Translations under genes and position numbers: made by a program
The notes under the pieces: model-generated
Databases searched by the model: none
Seen by the model: the letters and a program-made list of their open reading frames with translations, nothing else
Told to the model about the DNA's origin: nothing
Shown here: piece after piece, positions 17,497-27,933 of the stretch
Numbering within the stretch: the stretch's first letter is position 1
Layout of the letters: each line of letters begins with the position of its first letter
Assembly (NCBI GenBank): GCA_003134815.1
Contig: PLCO01000049.1
Coordinates: forward strand, 1 to 46,821
Direction: 5' to 3'
Length of the DNA stretch: 46,821 nt
Source of the DNA: Acidobacteriaceae bacterium
GTDB lineage: Bacteria > Acidobacteriota > Terriglobia > Terriglobales > Acidobacteriaceae

Positions 17497-18228
17497 CTAG
17501 ATTGACTGAACGGGCAACAGAGTGAGGTCGTCGACGAGGCCGACTTCTTTCTGCACGAAGGGCTCGCCGTAGCGGACGCCCGCCAAGAGGCCGTAGTGGC
17601 GCGCCTCGGCAAAGGTGCGCTCGCGAATTTCTTCTTCGGCGACAAAGAGGCCGGTGCCTGCGGATTGATTTGCGTATTGCGAGCGGTAAGCCATGAGCGC
17701 CAGATGGCGCTGCTCAATAAACGGAGAGATGTCGACGACGAAACTGGGACGAACGTCGGCGTACAGGCTGGCGTAGATGATCTTGAAGGGACGGTGCGGC
17801 GCTGAATCTGTGGCGATCTTCGTCAGGCCGGAGAGAAAACAGGATTCGTAGCCGAGCGCTGCGACCATGGCGTGGTCGGGATGGCGCGCCTGCCAGTAGG
17901 GAAGGATGACGGCGCGCGGGCGCAGGCGGCGGAGAATACGCACAATGGCGATTCGATTGTCGAGAGTGTTGGCAATGGCGCCATCCGCAAAGTCAAGCGC
18001 CTGACGCCAGCCCACGCCAAGAATGCGAGCGGCTTCTTCGGCTTCGCGGGCGCGATCAGAAGCAGTGCCGCGGGTGCCTGCCTCGCCCTGCGTCAAATCG
18101 AGGATCGCGGTGCGGAGGCCGCGCGCAGCCATGCGGAGCAGCGTTCCTCCGCAGGTTTGTTCCACATCGTCGCGATGGGCGGCGATGGCGAGGATGTCGG
18201 CCTGGAATTCGACTGCCTCAGCGGGCAT
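17497..18228 (-). CDS. bshB1: BshB1-type bacillithiol biosynthesis deacetylase (PIG-L family)
   Basis: This 243-residue zinc deacetylase should remove the acetyl group from GlcNAc-malate in bacillithiol synthesis. The metal motif is AHRDDVE rather than the usual AHPDDVE: the His-x-Asp-Asp ligands remain but proline is replaced by arginine. Further family marks are LDLTQGEAGTRGT, YWQARHPDH and the FLSGL segment. ATG 18228 lies 5 bp after the upstream lipoprotein stop; a TTG at 18237 would overlap it. Neither bshA nor bshC is in the window. A general PIG-L deacetylase is the alternative, but RHPDH and FLSGL favour BshB1. Confidence 0.82.
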   Translation of the reverse strand: MPAEAVEFQADILAIAAHRDDVEQTCGGTLLRMAARGLRTAILDLTQGEAGTRGTASDRAREAEEAARILGVGWRQALDFADGAIANTLDNRIAIVRILRRLRPRAVILPYWQARHPDHAMVAALGYESCFLSGLTKIATDSAPHRPFKIIYASLYADVRPSFVVDISPFIEQRHLALMAYRSQYANQSAGTGLFVAEEEIRERTFAEARHYGLLAGVRYGEPFVQKEVGLVDDLTLLPVQSI

Positions 18229-18233
18229 GGAAA

Positions 18234-19730
18234 TCAATAGACAGTGTTGTCGGTGTCGGTGATTGCATCCATATATGCTACGTCGTAGGCCGTGCCAGTC
18301 ACCGTCACGTATTGGTTGTCGATCGAGGCGCCGTCCGTGGTGGAGTAGATGTAGACCTGCCCGCCTTCAGCTGTGTAAATCTTATGAAAGCCCGTAACGG
18401 CAGCAATGCCCGTCGCGTTGCCAATGTATGGCTCGAGCAGTACGAGCTTTTGCGTCGCGGTGTTGTACATGGTCAGGCAGCCATAGCCGCTGGCGGGATT
18501 GGTGGCGTATCGAACGCCGGTGGTGCATCCGGTCATCGCGATCCACAAGGTACTGTCGTCGGCCTCGATCATGCGGCTGGTTGCGCCGGGCTGGCCATCG
18601 CTGATGGCAACCGGGCTGCCGGCAGTCTTGCTAGCTAGGTTGACTACGGTGAGATTGCCTGCATAGAGGGTTTGCCCCAGAATCACCTGCGGCTGCTGGC
18701 CCACGACATACATGGTGGACGTATCCACCAAAGCGTTGCTTGCCCCGCCGGGGATGGGGATATTGACCATGGGAGCAACGCTGGCGTTTGGGCAGGATGA
18801 GACCGCGGGAAGATTGCAGGGCAGGAAGCCCGAAGATTGGCCGAGAAGAAAGATCAACGGCGCGACAGGCACCAGAGAGACCGAGGCTTTGGAGCCTCCG
18901 CACTCCGGCCCGCAACTCAGGATATATGCGGTGCTTCCATCGGAGGAGAAGACAGCCTTGATTGGGTGGTCAAAGGTGAGCGGAGCGCCATAGTAATTGC
19001 CCGTTGCATCAGTATGGTCGGGGCTTTGCATCTGGAAAAGGCACCATGTTGGCGCGTTTTGCGGCTCGCAGTCGACGGCGGCCCTGGGCCATGTAGAAGG
19101 TCCGCCGGAAAACGCGGTCGTCTGGGCAGACGAGAGTTGGCGCGGGTAGTAGGCGTAATTGGAGTTCTGAACGAATGCGAGCGCGACAGACCCACCAAGG
19201 TTCACGCTGGCACGGTATACGCCCGGAAGGCTGAAGGGAGTCGATGAGCCGTTTCCTTGATTCGCAACGGTGAAGACGTTCGAGGCCTGGCTTGCGGCAA
19301 AGGCATACACCTTGTTGCGGGTTAGAAAGACGCTGGACGAGTTGCCGTTCAGGCCGCTGACATTGCCGGTCAACCTTTCGCCCGTGTAGTCAATGATCCC
19401 GAGACTACCGTCACCGGCACCGTACACAGCGCCAAATTGTTCCTCAGGCATGTTCTGGATGGTAATGGGCAATGCGCCGCCAAATCCGGCAATGGAGAAG
19501 GAGGACGGAGTGCCGTTAAACCCGCCCCGAGTGTCATAAAAGGCATCGACGATTTCGAGGACTCCCTTGACCCCGATGCCGGGGTTCTGGATGGCAATGA
19601 CGACGCGGTTGACCAGATTGCTGGGGGGCAATACGCGGCCGGCAAAGTAGAAAGTTTTTCCGCAACCGGAGAGCGCGGCAGCTGCGGCCAGGGCCACGCC
19701 GACGCTCAGGATAAGACTTCTGTTCTTCAA
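18234..19730 (-). CDS. Predicted lipoprotein with beta-propeller-like repeats
   Basis: This 498-residue exported protein has a lipoprotein signal: MKNRS, a hydrophobic stretch rich in alanine, and the lipobox LSGC with Cys23. The rest is rich in Gly, Ser, Thr and Asn, with recurring strand-turn patterns (for example GSLGIIDYTGERLTG, GNLTVVNLASKTAGSPVAI) that suggest a YVTN/NHL-like propeller. The frame continues to a TTG at 19769, but TTG 19730 has GAGGG eight bases upstream and yields a standard signal peptide. Function unknown. Its stop is 5 bp from bshB1. Confidence 0.75.
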   Translation of the reverse strand: MKNRSLILSVGVALAAAAALSGCGKTFYFAGRVLPPSNLVNRVVIAIQNPGIGVKGVLEIVDAFYDTRGGFNGTPSSFSIAGFGGALPITIQNMPEEQFGAVYGAGDGSLGIIDYTGERLTGNVSGLNGNSSSVFLTRNKVYAFAASQASNVFTVANQGNGSSTPFSLPGVYRASVNLGGSVALAFVQNSNYAYYPRQLSSAQTTAFSGGPSTWPRAAVDCEPQNAPTWCLFQMQSPDHTDATGNYYGAPLTFDHPIKAVFSSDGSTAYILSCGPECGGSKASVSLVPVAPLIFLLGQSSGFLPCNLPAVSSCPNASVAPMVNIPIPGGASNALVDTSTMYVVGQQPQVILGQTLYAGNLTVVNLASKTAGSPVAISDGQPGATSRMIEADDSTLWIAMTGCTTGVRYATNPASGYGCLTMYNTATQKLVLLEPYIGNATGIAAVTGFHKIYTAEGGQVYIYSTTDGASIDNQYVTVTGTAYDVAYMDAITDTDNTVY

Positions 19731-19987
19731 ATTTCCAACCCTCGGTTGATGGCGCGGAACGATCCGCAACGTTGACGAATAAATGGCGCTATTGGCACAC
19801 GGAGAGGCTCAGAAATGCGTTGGCCCGAACCGGTTTCCACGCAGGCGATGACTCCCGAAGTATAACAAAGCGGCCCGGCCCTTTGACGGTCTGAGCCGGA
19901 GGGCAAGAAGGCCCATGAGAAAGGCATCCGCGGATGGCGCAGGCAGTGGATACAACTGTGCTGGCGATGCGATAGCATGACAATAGA

Positions 19988-21862
19988 ATGACGCGATTCA
20001 GCGACATCTTTGGAGATCGTCCCGTACTCGCCGACGGCGCCATGGGCACGGTTCTCGGCACGCGCGGCGTGTTTAACAACCGCTGCTACGACGAGTTGAA
20101 TCTGTCTGACCCCAACCTGATTCTTTCCGTGCACGAGGAGTACCTGCAGGCGGGCGCGGAGATTCTTGAAACCAATACTTTCGGCGCCAACCGCTTCCGG
20201 CTGACGCGGAATGGGTTGGGCGCGAAGATTGAGGAGATCAATTCCGCCGGAGTGCGGCTGGCGCGGCAGGCAGTGGAGCGGCTGAAGGAGCGGCAGGGCG
20301 GCGAAGCCTGGGTAGCTGGCGCGGTGGGTCCGCTGGGCGTGAGACTGGAGCCGCTGGGCAAGACAGGCCTGGATGAAGCGCGTGCCGCATTCGCTGAACA
20401 GATCGGCATCCTGGTGAAGAGCGGAGTCGATCTGCTGATTGTGGAAACGATGCCCGCCCTGAACGAAGCGCGCGAAGCTCTGGAAGCGGCGAAGGCCGTA
20501 GCGCCGGAGCTTCCTGTTTTGGTGATGGTGACGGTGGATGATGATAGCGAGTGCCTCGACGGCTCCTCGGCAGCGCAGGCTGCGGCATGGCTGACCGAGT
20601 GGGGCGCCAGCGCAATTGGAGTGAACTGCTCGACCGGACCGGCCACGGTGCTGACGGCGATTGAGCAGATGCGCGCGGTGACGGCGCTGCCGCTGGCCGC
20701 TATGCCGAATGCCGGATTGCCGCGAGCGGTGGATGGACGGAACATTTACTTGTGCTCGCCCGAGTATATGGCGAGTTTCGCGCGCAAAGCGATTGCCGCA
20801 GGCGTGCAGATGGTTGGCGGTTGCTGCGGCACCACGCCGAATCATATTCGCGCAATGCGTTCGGCCATCAGAGCCATGGACGAGCAAACGCATGTGGAGG
20901 GAACAGGCGCAGCGCCTGCCGCGATCAAGGAGACGCCGCCGGAGCCATTGGCGCAGCGTTCGCGTCTCGGTTCGCTGATCGCCGAAGGGAAATTCATCAC
21001 CATGGTGGAGTTTGTCCCGCCGCGGGGTATCGATTGCTCGAAGGAGATCGAGGGCGCCGCGCTGATGGCGCGCCTGGGCGTGGACGCCATCGATGTTTAC
21101 GATGCGGCGCAGGGGTCGGCGCGGATGAGCGGACAGAGCCTGTGCATTCAGATTCAGCAAAACACGGGGATCGAAACGATTCTGCATTACACCTGCCGCG
21201 ATCGCAACCTGCTGTCGATCCAGTCGGATTTGCTGGGCGCTTCGTCGATCGGGCTGCGCAATATTCTTTGCGTTACCGGCGAACCGCCCAAGCAGGGAAA
21301 CTATCCTGATGCGTCTGCTGTTTTTGACGTAGATTCCATCGGTTTGGTAAACATCGCGCGGCGGCTGAATCATGGGCTGGATATCGGATCGAACTCGATT
21401 GGCGCGAGCACGAATTTCACCATTGGCGTGGCGGGCAACCCGGGTGTGCCGGACCTGGAAAACGAGCTGCGCCGGTTGGCCTACAAGGTAGAGGCGGGCG
21501 CCGAGTACGTCATCACGCAAGCAGTCTTCGATTTGCGCTTGCTCGAAGAATTTCTGGAGCGAATTAGAGTCCATCGGATTCCGGCAATCGCGGGCATTTG
21601 GCCGCTGACCAGCCTGCGCAACGCCGAATACATGAAGAACGATCTGCGCGTGGCCATGCCTGAAGAGATTATGCTGCGCATGGCGCAGGCGGAAACGCCG
21701 GAAGCCGCGCGGGCTGAGGGAATCAAGATCGCGCAGGAGATGCTGGCGGCGGTGCGGCCGTTGGTGCAGGGTGTGCAAGTGAGCGCGCCCTACGGGAACT
21801 ATGAAACCGCGGCGGAAGTGGTGGCCAGCGCGCTGCCGGCGGGAACAAGCGGGAAGGGGTAA
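19988..21862 (+). CDS. Bifunctional homocysteine S-methyltransferase / methylenetetrahydrofolate reductase
   Basis: This 624-residue fusion has two domains. Residues 1-295 form a homocysteine S-methyltransferase with zinc ligands Cys214 (GVNCSTGP) and Cys279-Cys280 (GGCCGTTP). From about 325 follows a 5,10-methylene-THF reductase barrel with [11 protein letters not shown], the flavin-site segment [15 protein letters not shown] and a [12 protein letters not shown] motif. The same arrangement is known from Bacillus YitJ. It would make methyl-THF and methylate homocysteine to methionine. ATG 19988 has only a weak ribosome binding site. The 257-bp divergent region upstream shows no SAM-I riboswitch pattern. 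xseB follows after 5 bp. Confidence 0.93.
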   Translation: MTRFSDIFGDRPVLADGAMGTVLGTRGVFNNRCYDELNLSDPNLILSVHEEYLQAGAEILETNTFGANRFRLTRNGLGAKIEEINSAGVRLARQAVERLKERQGGEAWVAGAVGPLGVRLEPLGKTGLDEARAAFAEQIGILVKSGVDLLIVETMPALNEAREALEAAKAVAPELPVLVMVTVDDDSECLDGSSAAQAAAWLTEWGASAIGVNCSTGPATVLTAIEQMRAVTALPLAAMPNAGLPRAVDGRNIYLCSPEYMASFARKAIAAGVQMVGGCCGTTPNHIRAMRSAIRAMDEQTHVEGTGAAPAAIKETPPEPLAQRSRLGSLIAEGKFITMVEFVPPRGIDCSKEIEGAALMARLGVDAIDVYDAAQGSARMSGQSLCIQIQQNTGIETILHYTCRDRNLLSIQSDLLGASSIGLRNILCVTGEPPKQGNYPDASAVFDVDSIGLVNIARRLNHGLDIGSNSIGASTNFTIGVAGNPGVPDLENELRRLAYKVEAGAEYVITQAVFDLRLLEEFLERIRVHRIPAIAGIWPLTSLRNAEYMKNDLRVAMPEEIMLRMAQAETPEAARAEGIKIAQEMLAAVRPLVQGVQVSAPYGNYETAAEVVASALPAGTSGKG

Positions 21863-21867
21863 TCGCC

Positions 21868-22089
21868 ATGCCGTCTTTTGAAGAATCGCTCAAGAAGCTG
21901 GAGACAATCGTCGAGCAATTGGAGAAGGGCGACCTCGCGCTCGAAGACTCGCTCAAGCTTTTTGAACAGGGCGTGGGATTGTCGGCCGCATGCAAAAAGG
22001 AATTGGATGCCGCTGAAGGCAAAGTGCAGATGTTGGTGAAGCAGCGCGATGGATCCGTGAAGGCCGAGCCCTTCTTGACGGATAAGTAG
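21868..22089 (+). CDS. xseB: Exodeoxyribonuclease VII small subunit
   Basis: This 73-residue acidic helical protein is the small subunit of exodeoxyribonuclease VII, which degrades single-stranded DNA together with Xse[33 protein letters not shown] is the family core (residues 4-35; a two-helix hairpin). Its start lies 5 bp after the methionine enzyme stop, with AAGGGG as ribosome binding site, so it is probably co-transcribed. XseA is not in the window. Confidence 0.95.
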   Translation: MPSFEESLKKLETIVEQLEKGDLALEDSLKLFEQGVGLSAACKKELDAAEGKVQMLVKQRDGSVKAEPFLTDK

Positions 22090-22144
22090 CTTGGGCCTGT
22101 TTAGATTACTCAGGCGTCGCAAATCTCTTTTCTCAAACAAACAT

Positions 22145-23467
22145 TCAGGCAGATGAAGATGATTTTCTGAGCGCGCCGATTTGCGCCGCAAGCGCGAGCA
22201 GCGCCTCGTCGCTTTCGCGTGCCGCGGAGAGTTGTATTCCGCCATGCGCGCAGGGGATGACGATTGTTGGCGTTCCGGCGAGGCTGAAGGGCGCTGTATA
22301 GCGGAGCAGGCGCATGCGCGTCTGGCTATGATCTGCGCCGGCCGCGAGGCGCGACACGGGAATTGCGGGCAAGAGGATAAGTTCGTGCGCGGCAAAGAGA
22401 TCGTCCATGCGCGCGCGAAATGCTTCGTGACGAATGCGCAATGCGGAGACCTCGGCGGGCGTGAGGCCTGCGCCCCACTTGAGGCGATCGCGAATCTCCG
22501 GCGCGAATTGATCAAAGTTGCCGGCGTGAATTTGGGCGGCCTCGATTGCCTGGATGGGCGCATAGATGTCGACGGCATCGGCCCACCAGCCGGTCTCGAT
22601 GATTCGAGCTTCGAGCCCGAGATCCTGAAGCGTGCGAATGACGTCGCGAAAGCCGGCGACGACTTCAGGCTCGCAATCGTGGAGGAAGGCGTCGTCGACG
22701 AGGGCAAAGCTCGCGAAGCGGCGAACCGGTGAATTCTGAGCCGGCGCAATAGGCCACGCAAGAAATGGAGCGTCTTCGAGATCGCGGAAGAGCCAGCCCA
22801 TTGTGTCAAATGACTCGGCCAGGTGCGCGGCGCCGCGCCAGTTTCCCCGATTGAGAGACGCGCGATAGCCTGCGAGCCCGCAAAGCGCAGCCGGAGCACG
22901 GATGGAGCCGCCAGTGTCCGTGCCGATGGCGGCAACCGCGGAGCCTTCCTGAACGCTGGCCGCGGCTCCGCTGGAAGAGCCGCCGGTGAGCGCGCCGGGA
23001 TCTCGAGGCTGTACGCAGTCGCCGAACTCGGCATTCTCGCCGGTGATTCCGTAGGCCAGAGGATGAAGGTGAGTCTTGCCGGTGATGACGGCGCCGGCGG
23101 AGCGCAGTTGCTCCACCAGCCAGGAGTCGCGCGCGGCATTGCCGTCGCGGTCACGATAGAAATGGACGCCGCAACTGGTGGGCGAGCCGGCAAGATCGAA
23201 GCAGTCTTTGACCGAGATTGGCAGACCCCAGAGTGCGGAGCGGCCATCGCCGAAGGGACCGCCGCCGCTTTCGTGAATTGCGCCCGTTATGGCTTCCGCA
23301 TGAGCCGCTTCAGCGCGCGTCCATTCCGGTTTCTGCCAGATATAAGTATTGTGGCCGGCATTGCGGTTGGAATTCGCCAGCGCGGATTCGGCGAGTTGCG
23401 CAGGACTCGTGGCTCCGGCGGCGAGTGCGGCACGAAGGGCGCGAAGGTTCCACGCGGGAGCGTTCAT
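22145..23467 (-). CDS. Amidase-signature family hydrolase
   Basis: This 440-residue amidase-signature enzyme has the complete Ser-Ser-Lys triad: Lys87 in LPISVKDCFD, the cis-serine in GGSSSGAAA (164-166) and the nucleophile Ser188 in TDTGGSIR. It hydrolyses an amide or carbamate bond; the substrate is unknown. It resembles AtzE/GatA-like amidases, but no gatB/gatC gene accompanies it, so a role in tRNA amidation is unlikely. It begins at ATG 23467 with a poor ribosome binding site, converges on xseB and follows the giant TonB receptor on the same strand behind a probable terminator. Confidence 0.88.
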   Translation of the reverse strand: MNAPAWNLRALRAALAAGATSPAQLAESALANSNRNAGHNTYIWQKPEWTRAEAAHAEAITGAIHESGGGPFGDGRSALWGLPISVKDCFDLAGSPTSCGVHFYRDRDGNAARDSWLVEQLRSAGAVITGKTHLHPLAYGITGENAEFGDCVQPRDPGALTGGSSSGAAASVQEGSAVAAIGTDTGGSIRAPAALCGLAGYRASLNRGNWRGAAHLAESFDTMGWLFRDLEDAPFLAWPIAPAQNSPVRRFASFALVDDAFLHDCEPEVVAGFRDVIRTLQDLGLEARIIETGWWADAVDIYAPIQAIEAAQIHAGNFDQFAPEIRDRLKWGAGLTPAEVSALRIRHEAFRARMDDLFAAHELILLPAIPVSRLAAGADHSQTRMRLLRYTAPFSLAGTPTIVIPCAHGGIQLSAARESDEALLALAAQIGALRKSSSSA

Positions 23468-23539
23468 AAGCCCATTCTAAGAGCAGGCGGCGGATGCGAT
23501 GCACTTGCGGCGGAACACGGCAAACCTAAAAAGCCAAAA

Positions 23540-23561
23540 GGGCGGCTCGAAACGGTCGCCC
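23540..23561 (-). terminator. Probable terminator of the giant TonB receptor gene
   Basis: On the minus strand GGGCG pairs with CGCCC across a 12-base interval, followed by TTTTGGCTTTTT. It starts about 37 bp after the receptor stop and lies upstream of the amidase start. The stem is short, so this is a moderate prediction. Confidence 0.55.
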
Positions 23562-23597
23562 TCAGGGTGAATTAGAATGCGGATCAGAAGTCGTCGA

Positions 23598-26500
23598 TCA
23601 AAAGTCGAGGTGCAGCGACATCTGGATCTGGCGCGGACTGCCGATTGCGTGCCTCGTAACGCCGAGACCTACCGGGCAGTTATAGAAGCCCGTGTTTGTC
23701 CCCGTATTGGTTGCGCAGTCGTTGGTGGGTAGCGGCGTGGTGCCGCCGAGAGGAACATTGTTGAAGAGCACATTCTGATTGACGTTATTTTGCGGAATAT
23801 CAAAGCTGGTGGTGTTGGTGATGTTATAGACGTCGAGGGTATAGCGCAGCGTCCAATCGTCGTGGATCGGCAGCGTTTTTTCAAGCGAAGCGTCGGCGCT
23901 CCTTTGCCAGGACTGGCGGAAGATGTTTCGCTCGCCAGAGGTGAAGTTGGTTTCATAGTCGTCGCCCGCGGGAACGCCCATGGTGCCGGAAGGGATGAGC
24001 GGAAGCTTAAAGCAAGTCGCCTTGAGCGCTGCATTCGCGCCGGTATTCGGATCATAGAATGCGCCACTCTTACCGGTTACCGCACTCTTCTTTGTGCATC
24101 CGGGAGCCAGAGCGAGGATGGGGTTCTCGATGCCGTTGAAAGTACTGTAGTAGATGCTGCCGACGGCTCCGGAGTAGTCGATGACGCTGTATGGCTGGCC
24201 GCTCTGGATAACCGCAGAGCCGTGAATCGACCAGCTATCGAGCGCCTTGCCGGCCAATGTGTCGGTGGCAAAGATCTTTGGCGAAGTCACTCCAAAGGTG
24301 AAGTTGAGAACGTGTGTGCGATCGAAATCGGATGAGCCGTAGCCGCTACGCAGGTTCAACGGATTGTTGCCGTTGTAGAACAGCCCCAAGCCGCTCTGCT
24401 CATCGGTCGCGTGAGAGTAGGTGTAGGAAACTCCAGCCTGATAGCCGTGGCTGAAGCGCTTCTCAAGATGAGACTCGAGCGCGTGGTAGGCGGCGATGCC
24501 GGCCGCGGTGTAGGACTCGGATTCGGACGAGTAACCGATGTAGGGAACGCGAAGGTCGACGTTGCCGCCTTCGTAGTTATTCAGCATCGGTCCGTTAGCG
24601 CACGCCGCCTGGCCCGGCTGATTCACGCACATGGGCGGCGTAAAGTCTCCCTCTGCTTGTGTCGGGTCTAGCACTGTATAGCCATAGCTGAAGTCCTGTG
24701 TGGCCACGCCCCCGGGGTGCGTAGGATTCCCAAGGGTCGCGATTTGAGCCTGGTTAAATGGCACTGGAATGACCTGGTGGCGGCCGAGATTGCCCACATA
24801 GCCGATCTCAAACATGATGTCGTTGCGCGGCTGGTACTGGATGTTAAAGGTGAAGTTCATGCTGTAGGGCAGCTTGTTGTTAGGGTTGTAGACGCCGAGC
24901 GTGTAGGGTTGGCCGGCGTTGTGGGCGCCGACGGTGCCGTCGATAAGCGCAGCAGCGTTGGGAAGGTAGTTAGCGATGTCGGAGGCTTTGGGATTGGACG
25001 GCGGAGCCGAGCGGGTGGGACCCCAGGGCGTGGCCAGGGTGTAGTCCGAGTTATTTCCGGGTGGAGTGAAAAAGTCTCCGCCGCAGATGGGAATAAAGTT
25101 GAGATACAGATAGGTCGGGTTGCCGGCGTTGAATGAAGAACTATAGGGGCAGTGCTGCTGGCTGACGAAGGGCTCGGTCTGGGAGGAGCCGAAAGGACCG
25201 CCGTTCACCTCGCCGGCAGCAAATCCGGGCGAGAGATACGTAAACAGCTCGCCGCGATCGTAGTACAAGCCGCCACCGCCGCGAACGACGATCTTTGAGT
25301 GGAACATGGAAGGCTGCCACGCAATGCCAAGCCGTGGAGCGATGCCCCACTGGCGGCCGTTGAGCGTCGTGTTGCTCACGCCTTTGGTTCCGTTGGCATT
25401 GTTGCCGGCGATGATAAACCCGGAACTCGTGATCGTGTCAGAAGCGACGCTGTAACTGTATTGCTTGGGATCGAAGTTGAAGATGTTCCCGTATTTCTCA
25501 GTGAGCCCACCGTCCCAGTCGTAACGCACGCCGAGGGTCACGCTCAAGGTTGGCGTGACCTGGAACTTGTCTTGTGCGAAGAGGCCGGTTTCGTTGGCGC
25601 GATAGTAGCGGCTGGCGTTGCCCTGAAGAAATGTTGTGGCCGTAAAGTTCTGCGTGGAGTACGGCGTAACCCAGTTGTTGGCGAAGGTGACAAAGTCCGG
25701 CGTAGCGACGTTTCCTGTCCCGGTGCGATGGTCGATGGTATTGAGCTGCGTATAGGACCAACTGCCGCCGAAGCTGACCGAGTGGCGGCCCTTGGCCCAG
25801 ATTGCCGTACCGGAGGGCATGATGCGGTTCTGGAAAACGCCGGTATTCGATGCCTGATATTCAGCATTGGGGCCGATGGCTAACGAAGGCGCGGTGAGGC
25901 CGTAGAGCGGCCCGTTCGAGAGATCGTAGGCGTCGCCGATGGCATCGTTGATGGTGATGCCGGGAAAGTAATTCCCGAATGCGCCAGACATTCCGACGGA
26001 GGTGGGCCCGAAAGCCTGATCGTTTGTAGCGTGGGCCTTCTCGCGGAGAATGCCGACGGTCTCAGAGATGCTGAGGCTGGTGCCGATGGTCTGGACATTG
26101 TTGAGCGAACCGACCTGTGATCCGGTATCCATGCGCGCAGTGAATCCCGGCACATTGGAATAAGCGTAGGGCGCGCTCGAGGGATCGTGCTGGTAGTAGT
26201 ACTTTGCCGCCAGAACGTCTTTGCTGGTGACATTCCAATCGAGATTGGCAACTGCCTGGTCAGAGGTGAATCGCGATGTGCCGGGCAGGAATGCGTTGTA
26301 AGGCGAATAGACGTCCGGTTTGGCATTGGGAAGCGCGCTCGGAATCAGGTAATTTCCTGCCTCACCGGGCAGCGCCGGCGCCGTGAACAAAGCGTAACCA
26401 ACGGGATTTGTGGCGGCGTTGAAGTTGTTGACCGTGATGCCGGAGAAGCCTTCGTTGCCGGTCCAATTGTTATTCGCGGCATGAGCCAGGTTGGCTGGAC

Positions 26501-27674
26501 CGCGGGCATTGGGGCCACCGGCCGGTCCGGAGTTCAAGCCGGGCGGCACATCGAGAAGCTCGTCGCCTGTCTCCTGGTCGGAGATGTGCAGGTGCTGGTA
26601 GCTGACGAATCCGAAGAGCTTGTCCTTGATGATGGGGCCGCCAAAATCACCACCGGCCGTATATCGATGCAGCTGCGGATTCTTGTCGCTCGCCGGAATG
26701 TTCTGGTCTTTTTTGAAGAAAAAGGGCGCGGCATTGATCCAATTGGTGCCGCGATGGACGTAGGCGCCGCCGTGAAACTGGTTGGTTCCGGACTTGGTGC
26801 TCATGTCGATGTGCGCGCCGCTGGAAGAACCTTGCTGCGCATCGTACATCGATGCATTGACGCGGACCTCAGCGAGGGTCTCCGGCGCCGGGGTGGGAAT
26901 GGCATTGCCGATGGCCAGATAGATTGAGGAAGCACTGGGGACCACGCCTCCCGCCGCGTTGTTGGCCTGGCCCGTGTTGTTGGAGACGCGAAATGAATCG
27001 ACCTGGCTCGTGGTCTTGCCGTTGAAGAGATTGCTGCCGTCGACGCCATTCAGAAGCAAAGCGTTGGATGTATCGCGCTGGCCGTTGGCCCAGATGGGAG
27101 CGTTGCCGAGGCCGGAGTTTGCGCCGGTGCCTCCCGGCAACTCGGCGTCAACACCAGGCGAGAGAATCGCCAGCCCGGTGAAGCTGCCGGTGGGCAAGGG
27201 AACCGAATCGATCTGTTGAGTTTCCATCACATAGCCGTTGGTGGTATCCACGGCGTTCATCAGCGGGGCAGCCTCAACCTCGACTGTCGTGCTTGCCTGG
27301 CCCACTTTGAGCGACACGTTCAACGTCGCCGTACGATCAGCCTCCACCGTGATGTGCGGAGTTTTCTGCGCCTCGTAGCCATCGGCTGCGAAGTTGAGCG
27401 TGTAAGTGCCAATGGGCAGATTCACAAACGTATAGGCACCTTGCTCACTGGTCTTGGTGGTGCGGGTCAGGGAGGTCTGTTCATCGGTGAGGGTCACCGT
27501 CGCGTTGGGAATTACGCCGCCCGTAGCGTCTGCGACTTCGCCAGTGATGCCGCCGAGCGTTTGCTGAGCTTGAAGAGAGCCGAGACACAGCAACGCGGCC
27601 GCGAGCAGCGCCAGCAGCCCAGGAACGAAAGACGGGAATACGCGCATGAAACGCGGCAAGGGCATGAAACGCAT
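23598..27674 (-). CDS. Oar-like TonB-dependent outer-membrane protein (1358 residues)
   Basis: This very large receptor follows the acidobacterial Oar-like plan: signal peptide (about 1-37, ending LQAQ), a carboxypeptidase-regulatory-like beta-sandwich (about 40-130; GGITGEVADATGGVIPNATV), a plug domain (about 140-320) and a long barrel ending MSLHLDF with a terminal phenylalanine. Such proteins are thought to import large ligands such as glycans or peptides; the ligand here is unknown. ATG 27674 is used, with GAGG 11 bases upstream; ATG codons at residues 4 and 10 are alternatives. No SusD or glycan operon is adjacent. Confidence 0.9.
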   Translation of the reverse strand: MRFMPLPRFMRVFPSFVPGLLALLAAALLCLGSLQAQQTLGGITGEVADATGGVIPNATVTLTDEQTSLTRTTKTSEQGAYTFVNLPIGTYTLNFAADGYEAQKTPHITVEADRTATLNVSLKVGQASTTVEVEAAPLMNAVDTTNGYVMETQQIDSVPLPTGSFTGLAILSPGVDAELPGGTGANSGLGNAPIWANGQRDTSNALLLNGVDGSNLFNGKTTSQVDSFRVSNNTGQANNAAGGVVPSASSIYLAIGNAIPTPAPETLAEVRVNASMYDAQQGSSSGAHIDMSTKSGTNQFHGGAYVHRGTNWINAAPFFFKKDQNIPASDKNPQLHRYTAGGDFGGPIIKDKLFGFVSYQHLHISDQETGDELLDVPPGLNSGPAGGPNARGPANLAHAANNNWTGNEGFSGITVNNFNAATNPVGYALFTAPALPGEAGNYLIPSALPNAKPDVYSPYNAFLPGTSRFTSDQAVANLDWNVTSKDVLAAKYYYQHDPSSAPYAYSNVPGFTARMDTGSQVGSLNNVQTIGTSLSISETVGILREKAHATNDQAFGPTSVGMSGAFGNYFPGITINDAIGDAYDLSNGPLYGLTAPSLAIGPNAEYQASNTGVFQNRIMPSGTAIWAKGRHSVSFGGSWSYTQLNTIDHRTGTGNVATPDFVTFANNWVTPYSTQNFTATTFLQGNASRYYRANETGLFAQDKFQVTPTLSVTLGVRYDWDGGLTEKYGNIFNFDPKQYSYSVASDTITSSGFIIAGNNANGTKGVSNTTLNGRQWGIAPRLGIAWQPSMFHSKIVVRGGGGLYYDRGELFTYLSPGFAAGEVNGGPFGSSQTEPFVSQQHCPYSSSFNAGNPTYLYLNFIPICGGDFFTPPGNNSDYTLATPWGPTRSAPPSNPKASDIANYLPNAAALIDGTVGAHNAGQPYTLGVYNPNNKLPYSMNFTFNIQYQPRNDIMFEIGYVGNLGRHQVIPVPFNQAQIATLGNPTHPGGVATQDFSYGYTVLDPTQAEGDFTPPMCVNQPGQAACANGPMLNNYEGGNVDLRVPYIGYSSESESYTAAGIAAYHALESHLEKRFSHGYQAGVSYTYSHATDEQSGLGLFYNGNNPLNLRSGYGSSDFDRTHVLNFTFGVTSPKIFATDTLAGKALDSWSIHGSAVIQSGQPYSVIDYSGAVGSIYYSTFNGIENPILALAPGCTKKSAVTGKSGAFYDPNTGANAALKATCFKLPLIPSGTMGVPAGDDYETNFTSGERNIFRQSWQRSADASLEKTLPIHDDWTLRYTLDVYNITNTTSFDIPQNNVNQNVLFNNVPLGGTTPLPTNDCATNTGTNTGFYNCPVGLGVTRHAIGSPRQIQMSLHLDF

Positions 27675-27933
27675 AGCGGGACTGACCTCGAAATAGAAAT
27701 TTCCTCCTGAAGCCAGAAGGATTCAACGACTGCTGATTTGATTTTGAAATCTCGAGTTCGTTGAGCGTTGAACTGTCACGCAGGAAAGATGCTGCTAACG
27801 CGACCTGCGATCTTTGAATGGCCTGATCCTGCTCGCGCTGCGGGTTACGCCCATAATATTTGCAACGGCATAAGTTTCCCGTAAAGAATCCTGGCTGCGC
27901 GGGCGATGAAAGGGACGAGTTTTCCACAACATA

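Noticed and set aside
19770..19987. SAM-type riboswitch upstream of the homocysteine methyltransferase/MTHFR gene
   Set aside because: I looked for the SAM-I core pattern and its stems and saw neither.
19727..21778. 683-codon open frame antisense to the methionine-synthesis fusion gene
   Set aside because: The translation is rich in Arg and His and has no family features, while the opposite strand encodes an intact enzyme with all zinc ligands. It is a shadow caused by high GC content.
27481..27927. 148-codon frame across the promoter and start of the giant TonB receptor gene
   Set aside because: It mostly overlaps the receptor's signal and first domain in another frame and has no family features.
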